Of a stretch of 64,000 nucleotides of DNA, positions 22,601-36,500 are shown piece after piece. The translations under genes and the position numbers were made by a program. Source of the stretch: Strigamia acuminata (lineage: Eukaryota > Arthropoda > Chilopoda > Geophilomorpha > Linotaeniidae); NCBI GenBank assembly GCA_949358305.1, contig OX442314.1:63435369-63499368 (forward strand), in the 5' to 3' direction. The notes under the pieces are model-generated. The model was not told the DNA's origin. It saw only the letters and a list, made by a program, of their open reading frames with translations, and searched no databases. The stretch's first letter is position 1, and each line of letters starts with the position of its first letter.

Positions 22601-25600
22601 AATTAGTCGCAGCTGAAATAGATGGCCGTTTTTAAAATATCGATAGAATTATGCAAATTGCTATTAGAGATTGCTTCCCTGAAGGGTTCGTTCCCACTTG
22701 CAGTGTAGAATCAGTGTTTAAATGAGGGAAGTAATGCACTTAATTGAACAGTCTTGTCAGCCAGTCAATCAGTAACAGACCCATCGCGGCTTCATCCAAA
22801 CTAGCCAAATTCAAGGAGTCGGCAAGCTGCAATCCAACTGTATCAATCAACCTGCTAATTTGCGCGGGCATTGTTGCCTAACTTGAAAACACTGCGCAAA
22901 GAAAACCAATTGCAAGATGGCGTTAAATTCATGTATTCATTTTGCGCATTCCATTCTGCATCGTTGATTTCCAAATTCCAGTCGTTATTTAGAACAATTA
23001 AGCCCGGTATTATGGCTAATAATGCTAAAATGAAGTAAATAAACAAGAATAAACTCATTAATAGAAATATATTTAATTTCAAGCATGACAATCGCAACGC
23101 GCAGAATGTGCTGCGCAGTTTGAATTTAGCATCAAGATAATGGCGTGTAGTTGCGCACAGGTTAAAGGCAAATTTTGATGAAAAATCATGAGATTTGGTT
23201 GAGATGGGTTGAAAAGTGGGCGCCCAGCACACTCTTTGGTGATAAATTGCAGCAACAGTTTGTATCATGTACTTAATGGATTTTTGTGTTAAGAATTTCA
23301 CCTTCAGTTAAACACTGTCATGATTGATTCATTCGCACCTCCAAGGTCAACTGCAAACGTTATAAAACTTGGGACTAATTTCAACGTTCAGTCTTTAATC
23401 ATGAACCATGAATCATCCGCCGGCCCAAATAGCAATTTCAAATGTCAATAGAGTTTTTCTCGAGCCTTAACTCATCAAATTTTCGCACAATTTTATTTAA
23501 ACGACGACCCAGCGCATCACGATTGATGTTTATCAACAGTGTTCTTAATTAATTTCAAAATTTTTCGACATTTCTCAACTTTGTACGTGTCACTCGAAGC
23601 GCCGTAAAACATCTCAGAGTGATTTACAAGAAAAATTACAAATTCCGCTGTCAACTTTGATCCCGCACACACTTTTCCTTTAAACATTTCGAATAAATTT
23701 TCGAGAATTTTATTTTAGCATTTCGACGAGTGCAACATGTCAGCATTTTCTACACTCGCACTCAAGACGTTTCCAAACTGTTTAGCAATTTCGTTCTCAC
23801 CTACAAGGTGCAAACGATCGATGTACTTCATCGATATCTGAATCAGCACAAAATGCTTCGGCTAAACTCGGAAAAATTGGTCCAATAAATCGCCAGCCTT
23901 TTTTTATTTTATCACCCCACCAGGAGAAATCTAATACACTTACTGATTCCACGAGAAATTCTACCAAACAATAGCAAAAAAAAAAGAAGGAAAGAAAAAA
24001 ATGTTATCGGACAATTCTTGGTTTTCAAATCACTTTAATATTCCAAGTCACGTATTAATGCAGTCTCACACTCTTCCATTTCATTGTTCACGAGTTGGGT
24101 CAAGTTACACCACTGAACTGATAATAACCTCTTCCCTACTGTGCCAGCCAACTCAGATGAAAAATGATTCGTATTTATAAAGTCGCAATATTGTTACGCG
24201 TTAAAAATCGCGCACTGCATTCCACGCTTAAATCAGCGGGTAAAATTTAAAAGCTTGCTTTTACTTGAAAAAGCGGCTAAAAACTCGCCCGCTTGAGCAA
24301 ACACAAGCTTGCGTTTTTATTCAAAGCTTTGTTTCGAAACGAGCTTGTCCTCTCCCACTCCGATCAAACCGAGTTTGATTTACCAGCTTCGAGCTTGCTG
24401 GTGTTTTGGTCATGTGACTTTGACAGCCAATCAAAATCGTGAGGAAATTCTTGGAGGAGATTTTGGCGGGAATTTCTGGCTAGCTACCTTTGCCAGTTAA
24501 GTAAACTTGTAAATGACTCTATCTTTAAACTTATACTAGCAAGCTTTGGAATTTTACCCGCTCCGTTGATTTCTCAATTCAGTCAATTTAAACAAAAGTA
24601 AAAGTTTTCGAAGTACACACTTTTTATTAATCGTCGTTAATTGAATAAACAAAAAAAACGAGCATTTCTGCAGGTAATTGACAAATTAAACCGGCGAACT
24701 AATTAAGAAAACATAAACAACAAGATAAAACCTTTTTTGGTTGTACAACATGTTGGCGCCACTTCTCACTCAGTTCGAGAGATTTCCATCATTTATCTTA
24801 ATTTAAACGTCGAGTGAAAAAAGGAAGGAAATATGAGTCACGGATACTGCGGCAAAGGCGATCCATCTCTAGATTTGCAAGACAAATTTGCCATCATCCA
24901 GTGTCGTCATTATGAAAAATGTTTGACATTTAGCAAACACGAGCGGAGTGCCCGGCGTGCGTAAAAATATCACGAGTGACATTCGCAATATTCATTACAA
25001 TCCATCATCATCTGCGGAGCAACAATCATTAACCTTTGCTAAAGTTCAGGTAAATAGAAAATTATCTAGCCAAACCTCGATAACGTACATGACGTTATTC
25101 AGCAGACGCTAGAGGGATGTGACAATTTCCCCCACGCATCCATCTTATCTTCATTTCACCCGTTGCATACCACAACTATCTGCGCAGCTCCAATTTCGCT
25201 CTTAATGAGTGTTTTCCTAATGGCAAAAAGAAACTTTTTTCCCCTCATTCTTTCCTTTTTTTTTTCTTTTTTTTCAATTAAAAACTAAAGAAGAAAAAAA
25301 AATCTAAAAATACCACAGGATCGTAAATGATAAAATGGTTAATGCCGAGCCCTTTAAGAGGTGGTTGCCCCAACGATGAGATGAGCCAAATGACCGTAGG
25401 TCATTAGTTTTATACGTAATTGATGATTGCGTGCTGGAGTGGATTTCTGCTTAAAATGTCTCGCTCTTACCGATGTACTTGTGAGAATGCACTAAAGTTA
25501 ATTAAAATCAAGTTCAACTGCTCCAAACTTGTATTCTATTGATTGCAATACCGCTGGGCCTAAGTTTTAGGGATTCTTAAAGGGCGACTGCCCACTGCAA

Positions 25601-27527
25601 TCAACTACAACATTTAATTTGTTCGTTTCAACACAAATATATTCTTTCGCCGCCATTTTCCACAAGACAACTACAACACCATCCATCCACCGGAAGTAAC
25701 GACAACAATGCCACGATAAAAAAACAATTCCATCAAGAGATGACGCTGGAACTACCAAGTCTGACCAGTCGAAATCAAAATAACAATAAGGATACAACAA
25801 ACAATCCTCTTCCCAAGTAGTTCTACGTTGTCGCACAGTTACTATACTCTTGTTCGAGTCAAAAGAGTCCTTTCTCCCATTGGCCGAGCCTCATTACTCC
25901 TAACTCGAGGCTGTATACTACCACAAGGAGAAGTAGTTTTTATTTTTATTTATTTTTGAGATTATTATGATCATTTAAATTGATATAATTTTGATTGTTT
26001 TTTTTTCTCAAATGTTTTTTTTTTTCATTTATAAAATAAAGTTTTATGCACTTTTTAATTTAAAATTCATGTTTGCTCTGTTTATTGGTTTCTTTGGCAG
26101 GAAAGCAAACAATTTCCTAACAATAGGTAATCGATTGCAATGTCTGCACATTGTAATGCAATTCTGGTGTTTGTGTCTATTTTGTTGCATCACTACACCA
26201 GTAAAATGGCTCAACCAATGGGAGAAAGGACTCTTTTGACTCGAACAAGAGTATACTCTGCCTCTGAGTGAAAGTGTCGAAACATTTTCTTATTTAGCAA
26301 GTATTCTGCTTTTGCAGTTTATAGAAACACCAAAATGCATGTAAACAGAACCTTGATTGAATCCAGGGTTTTTTTTTTTTTTTTTTTCTCCCTAAAAACA
26401 ATTAAACCGAACGATTGAAATGAAATGACCAATAATTACACCGCTGTATGATTGTTTCGCTAAGTGTTTCTAATTTGATAGAAGAAAACAGCTTCCACTT
26501 TCGACCAGTCACGTGACTTAAGCAGTTTACAACTCGCAACAAAAAAGTTGCATGCCGCAAACAAAATAGCACAACATTTTCATTACATTAATTGCAATGT
26601 AAAATCCACCGTAATTATAAGGAAAAAGTTGTTGCCGCAAACTCCGTATCCGTATCCGACATCGCTTATCGCCACAAACGAGCCAACAAACGAAAACAAA
26701 CTAACAATTTCATCGCTGCACGAAATTGCGATTCTAACACGACCTGATTCCAAATTCCAAATCCGTAAACCCACCAAAAAAAATCAGTCGGATATGATCG
26801 ATTCAAATTCCTAATATAAAAATCTATAGTCAAATCGATCCGAGCGCTCAAATCGATTATCTATTCCAGCTCTTTCCGTCTTATTGGCCAATCAATTTCA
26901 ATAATAAAAATACAGATATGTACAGGGTGTCCCAAATGAACGAAGCCAGTCAAATAACGAAAAGACCATATTTAAATATCAATATTAATATACTTTAAAA
27001 ATAAATTTCTTCACCACCAATTAACTCGTCCACACCAACGACCACAACCTCATTGCACAAACTGACCAAAACAACACCTGTTTAAGCAAGGAAGACAAAA
27101 TTTGCTCGCAACTTTCACCGTCTTAATTATTTCCAACTGGAAAAACAAGATGAGGTCACTCGAGACCAAAAGGAAAAAAAAAAGAAAAAGAAAAAAGGTT
27201 AGGAAAGGGGAGCGCGAGAGAAAGAGCGAGAGAGAGAGCGAGAGAGAGGGCTGGCCAAACGAGTTCTGAACACAAATCAGGAAGAATAACTCGGGGTGTG
27301 CAGGGGTGATGAGAGAATTCCGTCCATTCTACGACCTGTACTTGGCCCAGGGGTCAGTGAAAAAACGCCGACCCAACGCCGCGTCTCTGCTTTATGGCCC
27401 ATTGGAGAAAAATCAGAGGCCGACAGGGGAGGATGTCATCAGAGCAGCTTCTGGATTTATAGCGCCGCAATTGTCCGCCGTCCAAAAATGGCCGAAGGGG
27501 AGCCACTATATTGCCAGAGATAGAGAC

Positions 27528-27566
<39 letters not shown>

Positions 27567-30500
27567 AGTGGGCAACGAGGGACATGCGTGAACTTTGCTT
27601 TTAAATTCGCTATTAATTTCACCCTAGTTTGATAAATTTGTCAATTCAAAAAAGAAAAAAAAAATACGAGAAAATGAAATGTTGAAACGATTATCCTCGA
27701 ATCCGGTTATGTAACGAAATTTGAGGTTGGGTCAACCGTTACATGTAATTACTTTAAAAATTTAATGCTGCTAAATAAATTTTGTGCAAATATAAAGATT
27801 GGATTTTTCTCGTTTTTTTTTCTTTTTTTCCTTCTGTCATTTCCTCTGCTTTTTTAAAACCTAATTAGCAGCTACACCGGCCGGAGGCGCTGTCTTTGTT
27901 CTTTCCAACGTCATGTCGAAGAAGAAGAAAATGAAGCCGCCATCTTGATTAACCCGCGCCTCCGAATCTTGTGTCGAAGTAAAATGAATATCGAAGAAAG
28001 GACTCATTTTTTCGAAGAAGTGATGGGATACCAAGGTGGCACTACGTGTTACGGATGTTTTCCTATCATTACGTCGATATCGTCAATTTATATTAATAAA
28101 ATGAAACAAAAATAAGCATAAAATATGTTTTATCGACCGACCAAAATGGGGCCCCAAGACATCTGGGGCCCTAGAATCGATAGGCGCGCTTATTAGAATC
28201 TTGGCTTTTATTTCGCCCGTTCTTCGAAACCGGTGCTATAAAAAGATATAAACAATTTTCGCTTTTTCCAGTTTCCATTCCATTACGCCGCTGTAGTCTG
28301 AGAATCATTTTTTTATGACATTAATTCGTGTGTCATAATTCATTTTTAATACATCATTTTGTCAGTGACAATTAATTGAAAAAAGTTATTTAAACCAGAC
28401 GGGAGATTTCCATAACGACTGTAGCGGTGCCTGATTGCGATTTGCTGCAGCTGCGGCAACCAAACTGTCGGAAGAGCGACAAGCAATTTCCATAATCTCA
28501 ATCCCGGCAACAGAACAACTCAAAAACTCGTGGCAAACAAAAAAAAAATCTCACTGTAAACCGTCATTTTTAAATATAATATAAAAACAAACGACGCTCC
28601 CAATGCGCCGAATTCAACCGACAGATGGCGCAACTAATAACATAATTATTACATCTCCCCAGAAAATAAAAAGAGCCAACTTGCTCGGTTCATGGCATAG
28701 AGGGTGAATACTCAAATATGAAACACTGCAATTTTTAATTTATTTCCTTTAATAAACGTCAGCGAATTGTCTTAGTTTGTCCAATGTGTCTCCCACTAAC
28801 AGCCCTGCTTTTAATACGGGCCCAAACATCTAGCGGCCCCATTCCGGTTGATCAGTTTACGAAAAATAAAAATAAAAGTAAAAATTTTGTCTCCTCAATC
28901 GAATTCTAGCTTGATACTGCGCACGAGCAGTAGAAGAAAATCCAATACTCATCGACACATCCTAGCTCTAGGCCAGGCACAAGATTTATATTGTTCGAGA
29001 ACTTTAAGAGATTCCAGTTCACATGCCCTGAATAATCCCTGTTTCTGCAAACTTTACCATCTAACCCTTTTTATTATCGCCAAACATTCCCGTTCTGTCG
29101 CTGCGAAGGCAGAATAAAATGCAACATTATATCTACATTATTAAAATATTCATTTCTCGGCACTCGAATCTACTTTGTATCAATTCAAGTGAAATTCCAA
29201 ACACCGAAATATATTCACCCCCAGCACACATCCACACCTGGACAGGAAGTGAGCCAACATTAAAACCAGCAAAGAAAAAAAAATTAAAAAGATAAGAAAA
29301 ATAATAATTGCCATAACCGCCTCCTACTCTTAACTCCACTCCCCCATACGTACAATGAAGAGATTAAGTCTTTTTCTGGACAAGCCCCACACGTGCTCCA
29401 GATGGCTGCACTGGTTAAGAGATTTTTCTTTTCTCCCATTTTCGTGCTTATGCTATGGAATATTTGGCGCGAATAAATCAGACTCACGTCACGGACACTG
29501 CACGCCACTCCTCAAAGAGGTTGGGCCGGGTGAGTTAGTTAATCACGCCAAGCAAGCAGTTCCAACTCCTTGAGACCCCGGCAACTGCAAACTGCAAACT
29601 CCAGACTCCAGCTGGGCCAACTGTACAGTACACTTCACTCCAATCACGCCCACGCGCGCAAATCAACGACTTGTCGACAAATTATTCAACTATTGTGTGC
29701 TATTTTCTCACCCTATTTCACTCACCTGAGGTCACGGACTCGCGGTCCAATGTGGTAATAACTATTCTCGGCTTGATTAGTTTTTGTGTCAAACACCAAA
29801 GACCTCAAACGAACAACTCATTTTCTTTTCGCTGCGCGAGCGAGGCCATTGTATTCAAATTTCTTCTTTTCATATTTAGATTTTACTTCGCCAAACTCGC
29901 AAACTGGGTTTACCGTGTTTGAGTCATGTGCAAAACCCTTCAACTTTGCAACGAGTTCAAACTTGCACACGTTCTGCTTTCTTTCTAATCCGGATTCAAC
30001 TTGATCCGAGGCTTGTTTGTCGGACTAAGTAACTTCATTGTATGGTCTGTTGGAGTGTGCATTTCACAATTGTTTAATTTTTTTTAAAATAAAGTATTGA
30101 ATAATTTTTCAGATCCTAGCTGCGCACAAGCCTGCGCGTTAGAATTTCACTTACTTCTCTTATTTTTATTCATTTAAGCAAACCGAACGTATCTGCTTAT
30201 CGGAAATTTAATATTCAGCTAAATAAAAATGTCAAGTCTGCTTTGTTTTGCTTCAAACTGAACTTTCAGCCATTTTTTTTCACCTCATTTTTTTTTCTTT
30301 TTTTTTTTCAAGCGTAATTTCAAGTGGAAATGAAAAATTATTTCATTAAAATTGTTTCCAACGTCTGAAAATACCAAAGATATGTTGACCCAGCCATCGT
30401 ACAAGCCTCCATCTGTTCTCAACACCACGTCCTTCAATTCAAAAACAAAAATTCCAACTGCGCGCTAATCACATGCAACAATTTAATTTTTTCCTCCATT

Positions 30501-33500
30501 TCTTTCACGCCCATCAATTTCCCACCTACACACCTACAAACCAAAAACCAAAAAACGCTTAATCACAAATTCAATGACATCTGCTATCCACAAATTAAAA
30601 CCAAACCCCCCCAATACCTCAAGTCCTAACGCCCCAAAAAAATAGACTCGTCACAAGTCAGTCCAGAACCCCTAAAATGGCGGTTCACCCAACTAATGGT
30701 AGGACAGGTACCATGTATTTTTTTTTCCTGCGCGCTCACACTTTGTAGCCCGAAGGGACGGCGTCTTCAAGACACTCCTCTCACCCAATGCTCAACCTTA
30801 CCTCAAAAGGAGGCAAGAATCTAATGAGGATGGACACCATAGGGGAAGACGGACATTACTGTCAAAAAGTGAATAAAGGCAGGAGACATTCATCTTGGAG
30901 GGGAGAAATGGAGAATCGAGTTGCAGATGCACAAGAAAAGAGACTAAAGACCAGAGAATAAAGAAAACAAGCAAAGGAAGTGGTAGAAGGTCAACGCCGC
31001 AAAGGTCACTCGCGATTATCAAGAAGAGGAGAAGAATTCCGAGATTCATCGCCGGCAGTGCGCTTTCGCCTCTCCTCTCGTCTCGTGTTCGTGTTTGTTT
31101 GGCCGAGGCCGTGCAATTCCCAAGCACCGATCCTATTTCAATTCAAGTCATGGAAGGGTTTTGCTTAACAGTAGCCGAGGCACGGCACAACGGCTCGGGG
31201 CTATATCATTTCCGGTGCAGTTTTCATAAGATGCAAATCATCAAATGAGTAGCTGGCCACGCACGTGTCATTATGTCCACGCACCTGGCTATAAACAAGT
31301 CACACCTTGTCTTCAGCTGTTTGGCTTTTTTAGCACCTTAAAGTTGGGCCTATTTTCCATTGGCTGAGCCTTTTCACTTGTGTAGTGATACCAAAAAATA
31401 GATCAAAACAATGGTTGGCATTTTGACTGCTTTCCCAGACAAAACAACCAATGAAAAATTAGAAAATTGTTTGCTTTCCTGACAAAGCAAGCAATAAACT
31501 GAATAATCATGAATATAGAAATAAAAACATTTTTTATGAATTGAAAAAAACATTTTCTTATAAAATACAAATAACATTACGTCATTTCAATTATTAGAAT
31601 AATCAAAAAAATTAAAAACAAAAATAAACTACTTTTCCTGGTAGCACACAGTCCACAGAAGCAATGAGGCTCAGCCAATGGAAAATAGGCCCAACTTATA
31701 GTGAGCCAGAGTACAGTGACAAATTTCAACGAACACTCATGTTATTTTTATTTTATTTTATTTGGTTTTATTTTTTTGTTATTGAATGTGCCTAGTACAT
31801 AAGAGTGAGTACATCTAACCTATGATTTCTCTTTCCTTCCCGTTGCGTGATCTCCATCCCCTTTTGTCACGTGACCACGGCCAACCAATGGCAATGCTGC
31901 CGGCAACAAGCGAGCAGACACAGTTTATTGTGATTATTATTATTAACGTTCAACTTCCCACAGTCATGACCCCGAGTGAGGCGCCTGTCCGGGCATTGGG
32001 CCATCCAAGGAGGGTCCTGCGAGACGGCTTTTTGATGGAACCAGCCCTGCATCTGCACAAAGAACTCGGAAAACCGCAGAAAACCCAGTTAAAAAGCGGG
32101 TGGCAGATGTACTTGCCTCGAGAACACCGAGTTAAATCAGACGAGGACGAGGTTACCGATCCAACTACTGCCCAGACACAATGCCACTCAACTTCAAATT
32201 GGACAGCCGTTGTGTCACATGATTGTATTTTTGTATTCTTATTTACGAAATAAATAAATAAATGTTGAAAAACTGCCTATTTAAAAAAGGGAGGAAAAAG
32301 AAGAAAGAGAAAAAAAAAAACAATGTGAAATTTTAATGAAATTTCAGCAACATAAACCTTCCCTTCCTGAAGCTAATTGTTAATGAAAAGCATATTTATA
32401 TTGCAGCACTGACCTCATTTTCTTAACTAAACACTTCCATTTCAATAAAAGATGTGTTTACATAAATATTTTCAACTTCTAAATTAAACTTTTTTTTTGT
32501 CCTCCTCTCTTTCTCTAATTCCTATTTAAAAGTTCAGCATTATAATTGAATCAAGCCAAGATTTGCATCCAACAAGTCGCAGGCAAAGCAAAAGATGTCA
32601 CTGTAAATTACATCAAGCACCACAGAACGCGACTAAAGAAGCGCCGGTTAGTGGTTCATTTCATTCAGCGAATGGACGAGGTTTGCATCACTTTTTGATT
32701 AAAGGTCAAGAAATATACGCGTGTACTGTACACCAGCTGCATTCGAAAAGTCATTTAGACCAAACAACATTTTTAAACATTTCAACAAGCGGTTAAAGTG
32801 GCTTTCGGTCGCAAAGGCAACGTCACTTTAATATAATGACGCTTCTTGTCGGTTTTAGGTATTTTGCACAACATTTTTATTATTGACATCGATTTTGAAT
32901 ACAAACTGCAAACTTGTGCAGATTACTTACCACAGGCCATTCGATCTTTCGATCAGCTCAAAGATATTGCTACGTGGTTCGGGAGATTAACGAACCAAGT
33001 CAGCAAACTAATTAGAATGACTGTCTTAAAATATAAACTGGTGTTCGTTACAAAGCGGTTAACGCAGCCGGTTTACGGTGTGGCTAATCCGCGTAACAAT
33101 ACTACCCGCACCCATGTGTATTGGGCCGCACGTATTTTTTAATGTTAAAAAAAATAAAATGGCGAAATTCAAACCCTAAAAAATGCTTCTAATCAAAACA
33201 AATAAATTTAACTTAAAGAACAAACATTGGGCTAATTTTTTTTTTTTAAATGAATTTTTAACCTATATGCTGTAAAATGTGATTGAAATCACAAAACAGA
33301 ATGTACCTGACCAGAAAGCATTTGTATATCGTTGACATAGATGCTTTATTCCATTCAGACAGCTTTTATATAACATGAAGTTTTGTTGGCTAACATGTGT
33401 ATTTAGAGTACAGGTTAAATAGATAAACAGACTAAATGACTTTTCGAAATGCAGCTACATACCGTGTTTACAAACACTTCAATCAAGCGTTGTCAATCTG

Positions 33501-36500
33501 GCCGTCAATTGAAGAAAAAACGAGAAAAACAGAAGCAGAAGCAAATAAATCGTGTTTAAGAGTCCCTCTAGTGTTGCAACTTCCACGAAGCACGGAATTA
33601 TTTAAGAGAAAAAGAAGAGAAAGACAGAGAGAGAGAAAAAATCTCATAAAATTTCAACTCTCTTGACATGTGAAAATTTTCAATTAAATGCGACATCTCG
33701 CGACATAATCATAAAACAATTACACCATGTGAAGAATGTAATTAGAAAAGAGAGAAGAACAACGAGGAATTTGTGTGGCACAAGGATAAAAAGGAAAAGA
33801 AAAAAAAAAGAAAAGAAAAAAAGGAAAAATGAACATAAAATTTCCCTCAGACATGCGTCTCACTTGCGTTAATGATCCACTACATAGCAATATCGTTGGA
33901 ATTCCAATTACAATCAACTTCCCCTGCCATCTTTATACACATTTTGTTTCAATTTTTTACCCTTTCTCCGAGAAATGTGAAAATCTTTCATTTTCCCTTC
34001 CCCGCATTAAGCTTGTTACCGTCCGTCTCCGATTCTTACTTGTTTTCTTTTTCTTTTCTTTCGGTTCTGTCAGATTACGGCACGTACGGCCTTAACCCTC
34101 CACTCCTCTTCTCGACGGAGTTTAAATCTTCTGCTCACAGCGAGTCAACTTTTGGCCCAACAAGTGATTACGAACGGTTGGGTCAATGCTAACCGTAGTA
34201 ATTTTAAGTGGAGTCCGGATACTATTAAAAAATTTTATCGAGGTCCAGTCTTCTCGGTAGTTAGAATAATATTTCATGCAAGAGCATTCAGTAGAGAGTC
34301 GTTTATTTCACTTATTTCACTTGCTTAAGCAATTTAAACGCATCTATTCCTTTTCTGTCATCACTTATACATGTTTAATACACTTCTTTCTTTTCTTCTT
34401 TTTACTTTTTTAATTTCATGGCGGTAGCATTTCAATTTCCACTACATTTGCTGAATAGTTAAAATTGGACTGGGGCCAAAACGAAACAATTGTGGAAACT
34501 GCAGTGACAATTAAGAGATTTAAATTTTAAAACCAAAAAGAAAAACAAAAAAAAATAACAATATAAGAAGAAAAAAATGAAAAATGAAAAAAAATTAATT
34601 TTTATTACTTCTTTAATTTTAGCAACATAAAAACCACCCTTTTCGCAACTCCTATAATCACCAACAAACAATTTCGAAAAAAAGTATGAATTTTTAACCG
34701 AACAATCATAGATAAGTGGAATGGAAAAACATTTTTAAAAAGTACACATATCTTTTCTCTCACTATCACACAAACAACACATAAAAGAAAGAAAACTGCA
34801 CACAACATAATCTCCAACTCATCAAATATTAACAAACACATTTGCCACAATACATCTTTCACAAATTACTCATAGATCCAATTCCCAAAAAAATAAAATA
34901 AAATAAAAGGAAAAGAAAAGAAAAGAAAAGAAGAGGAAAAAAGCACACCCTGTTGCCGTAACAACAAGAAAATTAAAGTTAAACAAGGGGGCAGGAATGC
35001 AAATGATGCTAAAGAATAAAAAATTACGGTTCATCAAGTTAATCCCGCGTAGAAAAAAGCTGGTTGCAAGATCACGTGACAGTCGAAGGACCTAAGCCGA
35101 ACGTAAGCCGATTTCGTGGGGCCACTCTCTTAATTTACATTTGATTCGAGACCCCTAATGAGCACTGACAGCAACAATGTTGCATACTAATGAGAATGGA
35201 AGGAGGCGACTGACCTCTCTGCAGTCTCACCTGACCAATCCGTTTGCCGCTTGATTAATGTGTCCACTCCGACAAACCCCCTCATCTCGAGGATTTATTC
35301 GCTTTTTTTAATGCTTCATCAAGTGATTAATAGTGGAATAACCTCGAAAAACACAGCAGAGGAGGGCGGCTTGCGGTAAACAAGTGGTGGAGGTTAAGAC
35401 AAACCTGCAATTTGACGACACTCGCGCACATTTAATTTCATCCTTGAATTTTAAGTGCAAATAAATAAATAAGTGAATAAATAAACGCGATACAAATCGC
35501 TCGTGCCTCGAACAATAATTGCCAAAATGTTGTTTTCAATTTTCTTTTGGGTAATCTCCCACGGTTGATTATCGCGGGCGGACAATTCTGATTGGTTCGG
35601 CTCACGAAGTCAAATTTATTCCTTTCTGGTTGGCTAACGAGTACGGCCAAGTCTTTCATCCGATTTGAACCGGTCAAAATGCTCATTAAATTTAACAACA
35701 TCGTGTGATGCTACCGTGTGTCTTCTCGTTGAGAACAAAACTATTTCGGCCGCCATTCTTGTTAGACGAAACAAATCCAAAGACTAGTAAGACTAAACAA
35801 CACATTTCAAATTTAATGATCTAACTTTTCAAAATGGCCGCCGATTTCGTCGTCTTTCGTCGCGCAACAAGATAATTTTAAACACTTTTTGGCGTTTTTA
35901 CGTGTTTTCCATTTCAAAACAATAAATATGGATTTTAATAATAATATTTTCCCATTTACGGATCTATATATCAAATCCCCTTTTAATTCGTACATAAATC
36001 ATGCAAATTATCTACTCCTTACTATCAACTACGGCGTTTAAAAAATTACCAACAAAAAAATCATTTTTTTTTTACTAGTAATCTGATTATCGTGACCCAA
36101 ATCTTCGTAATACAAATTTTATGCTATTTACTTACACAACCATGAATAACTAAAAGAAAAGATAAAACAGGGACTCGAAAATAAAAAAAACAATTAATAG
36201 AAAATAAAAAAACAATATATTTTTATCCGTGCTAACAAACTACGGTACCGATGGTTTAATACACCAAACGACTTGAAACCTAATTTGAAAACCTCAATAT
36301 GGGAATAAATACTTCATCCAATATCTTTTCGGTCACTGATGAAGACAAATTTCACATTTTAATTTGCAACTTGATACAAAATTTATGAAAACTAAAACCA
36401 TTTTCAAAATTCATTTTATAAATTATTCATTTTCCTATTGATAAAATAAAGCCCTTTATGGAATAATAACTTTTTTTTTTATATAAATAAAAAAAATATA

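Noticed and set aside
26923-26945. ACAGGGTGTCCCAAA motif as a transposon end
   Set aside because: Only one end was found; no inverted partner or target duplication nearby.
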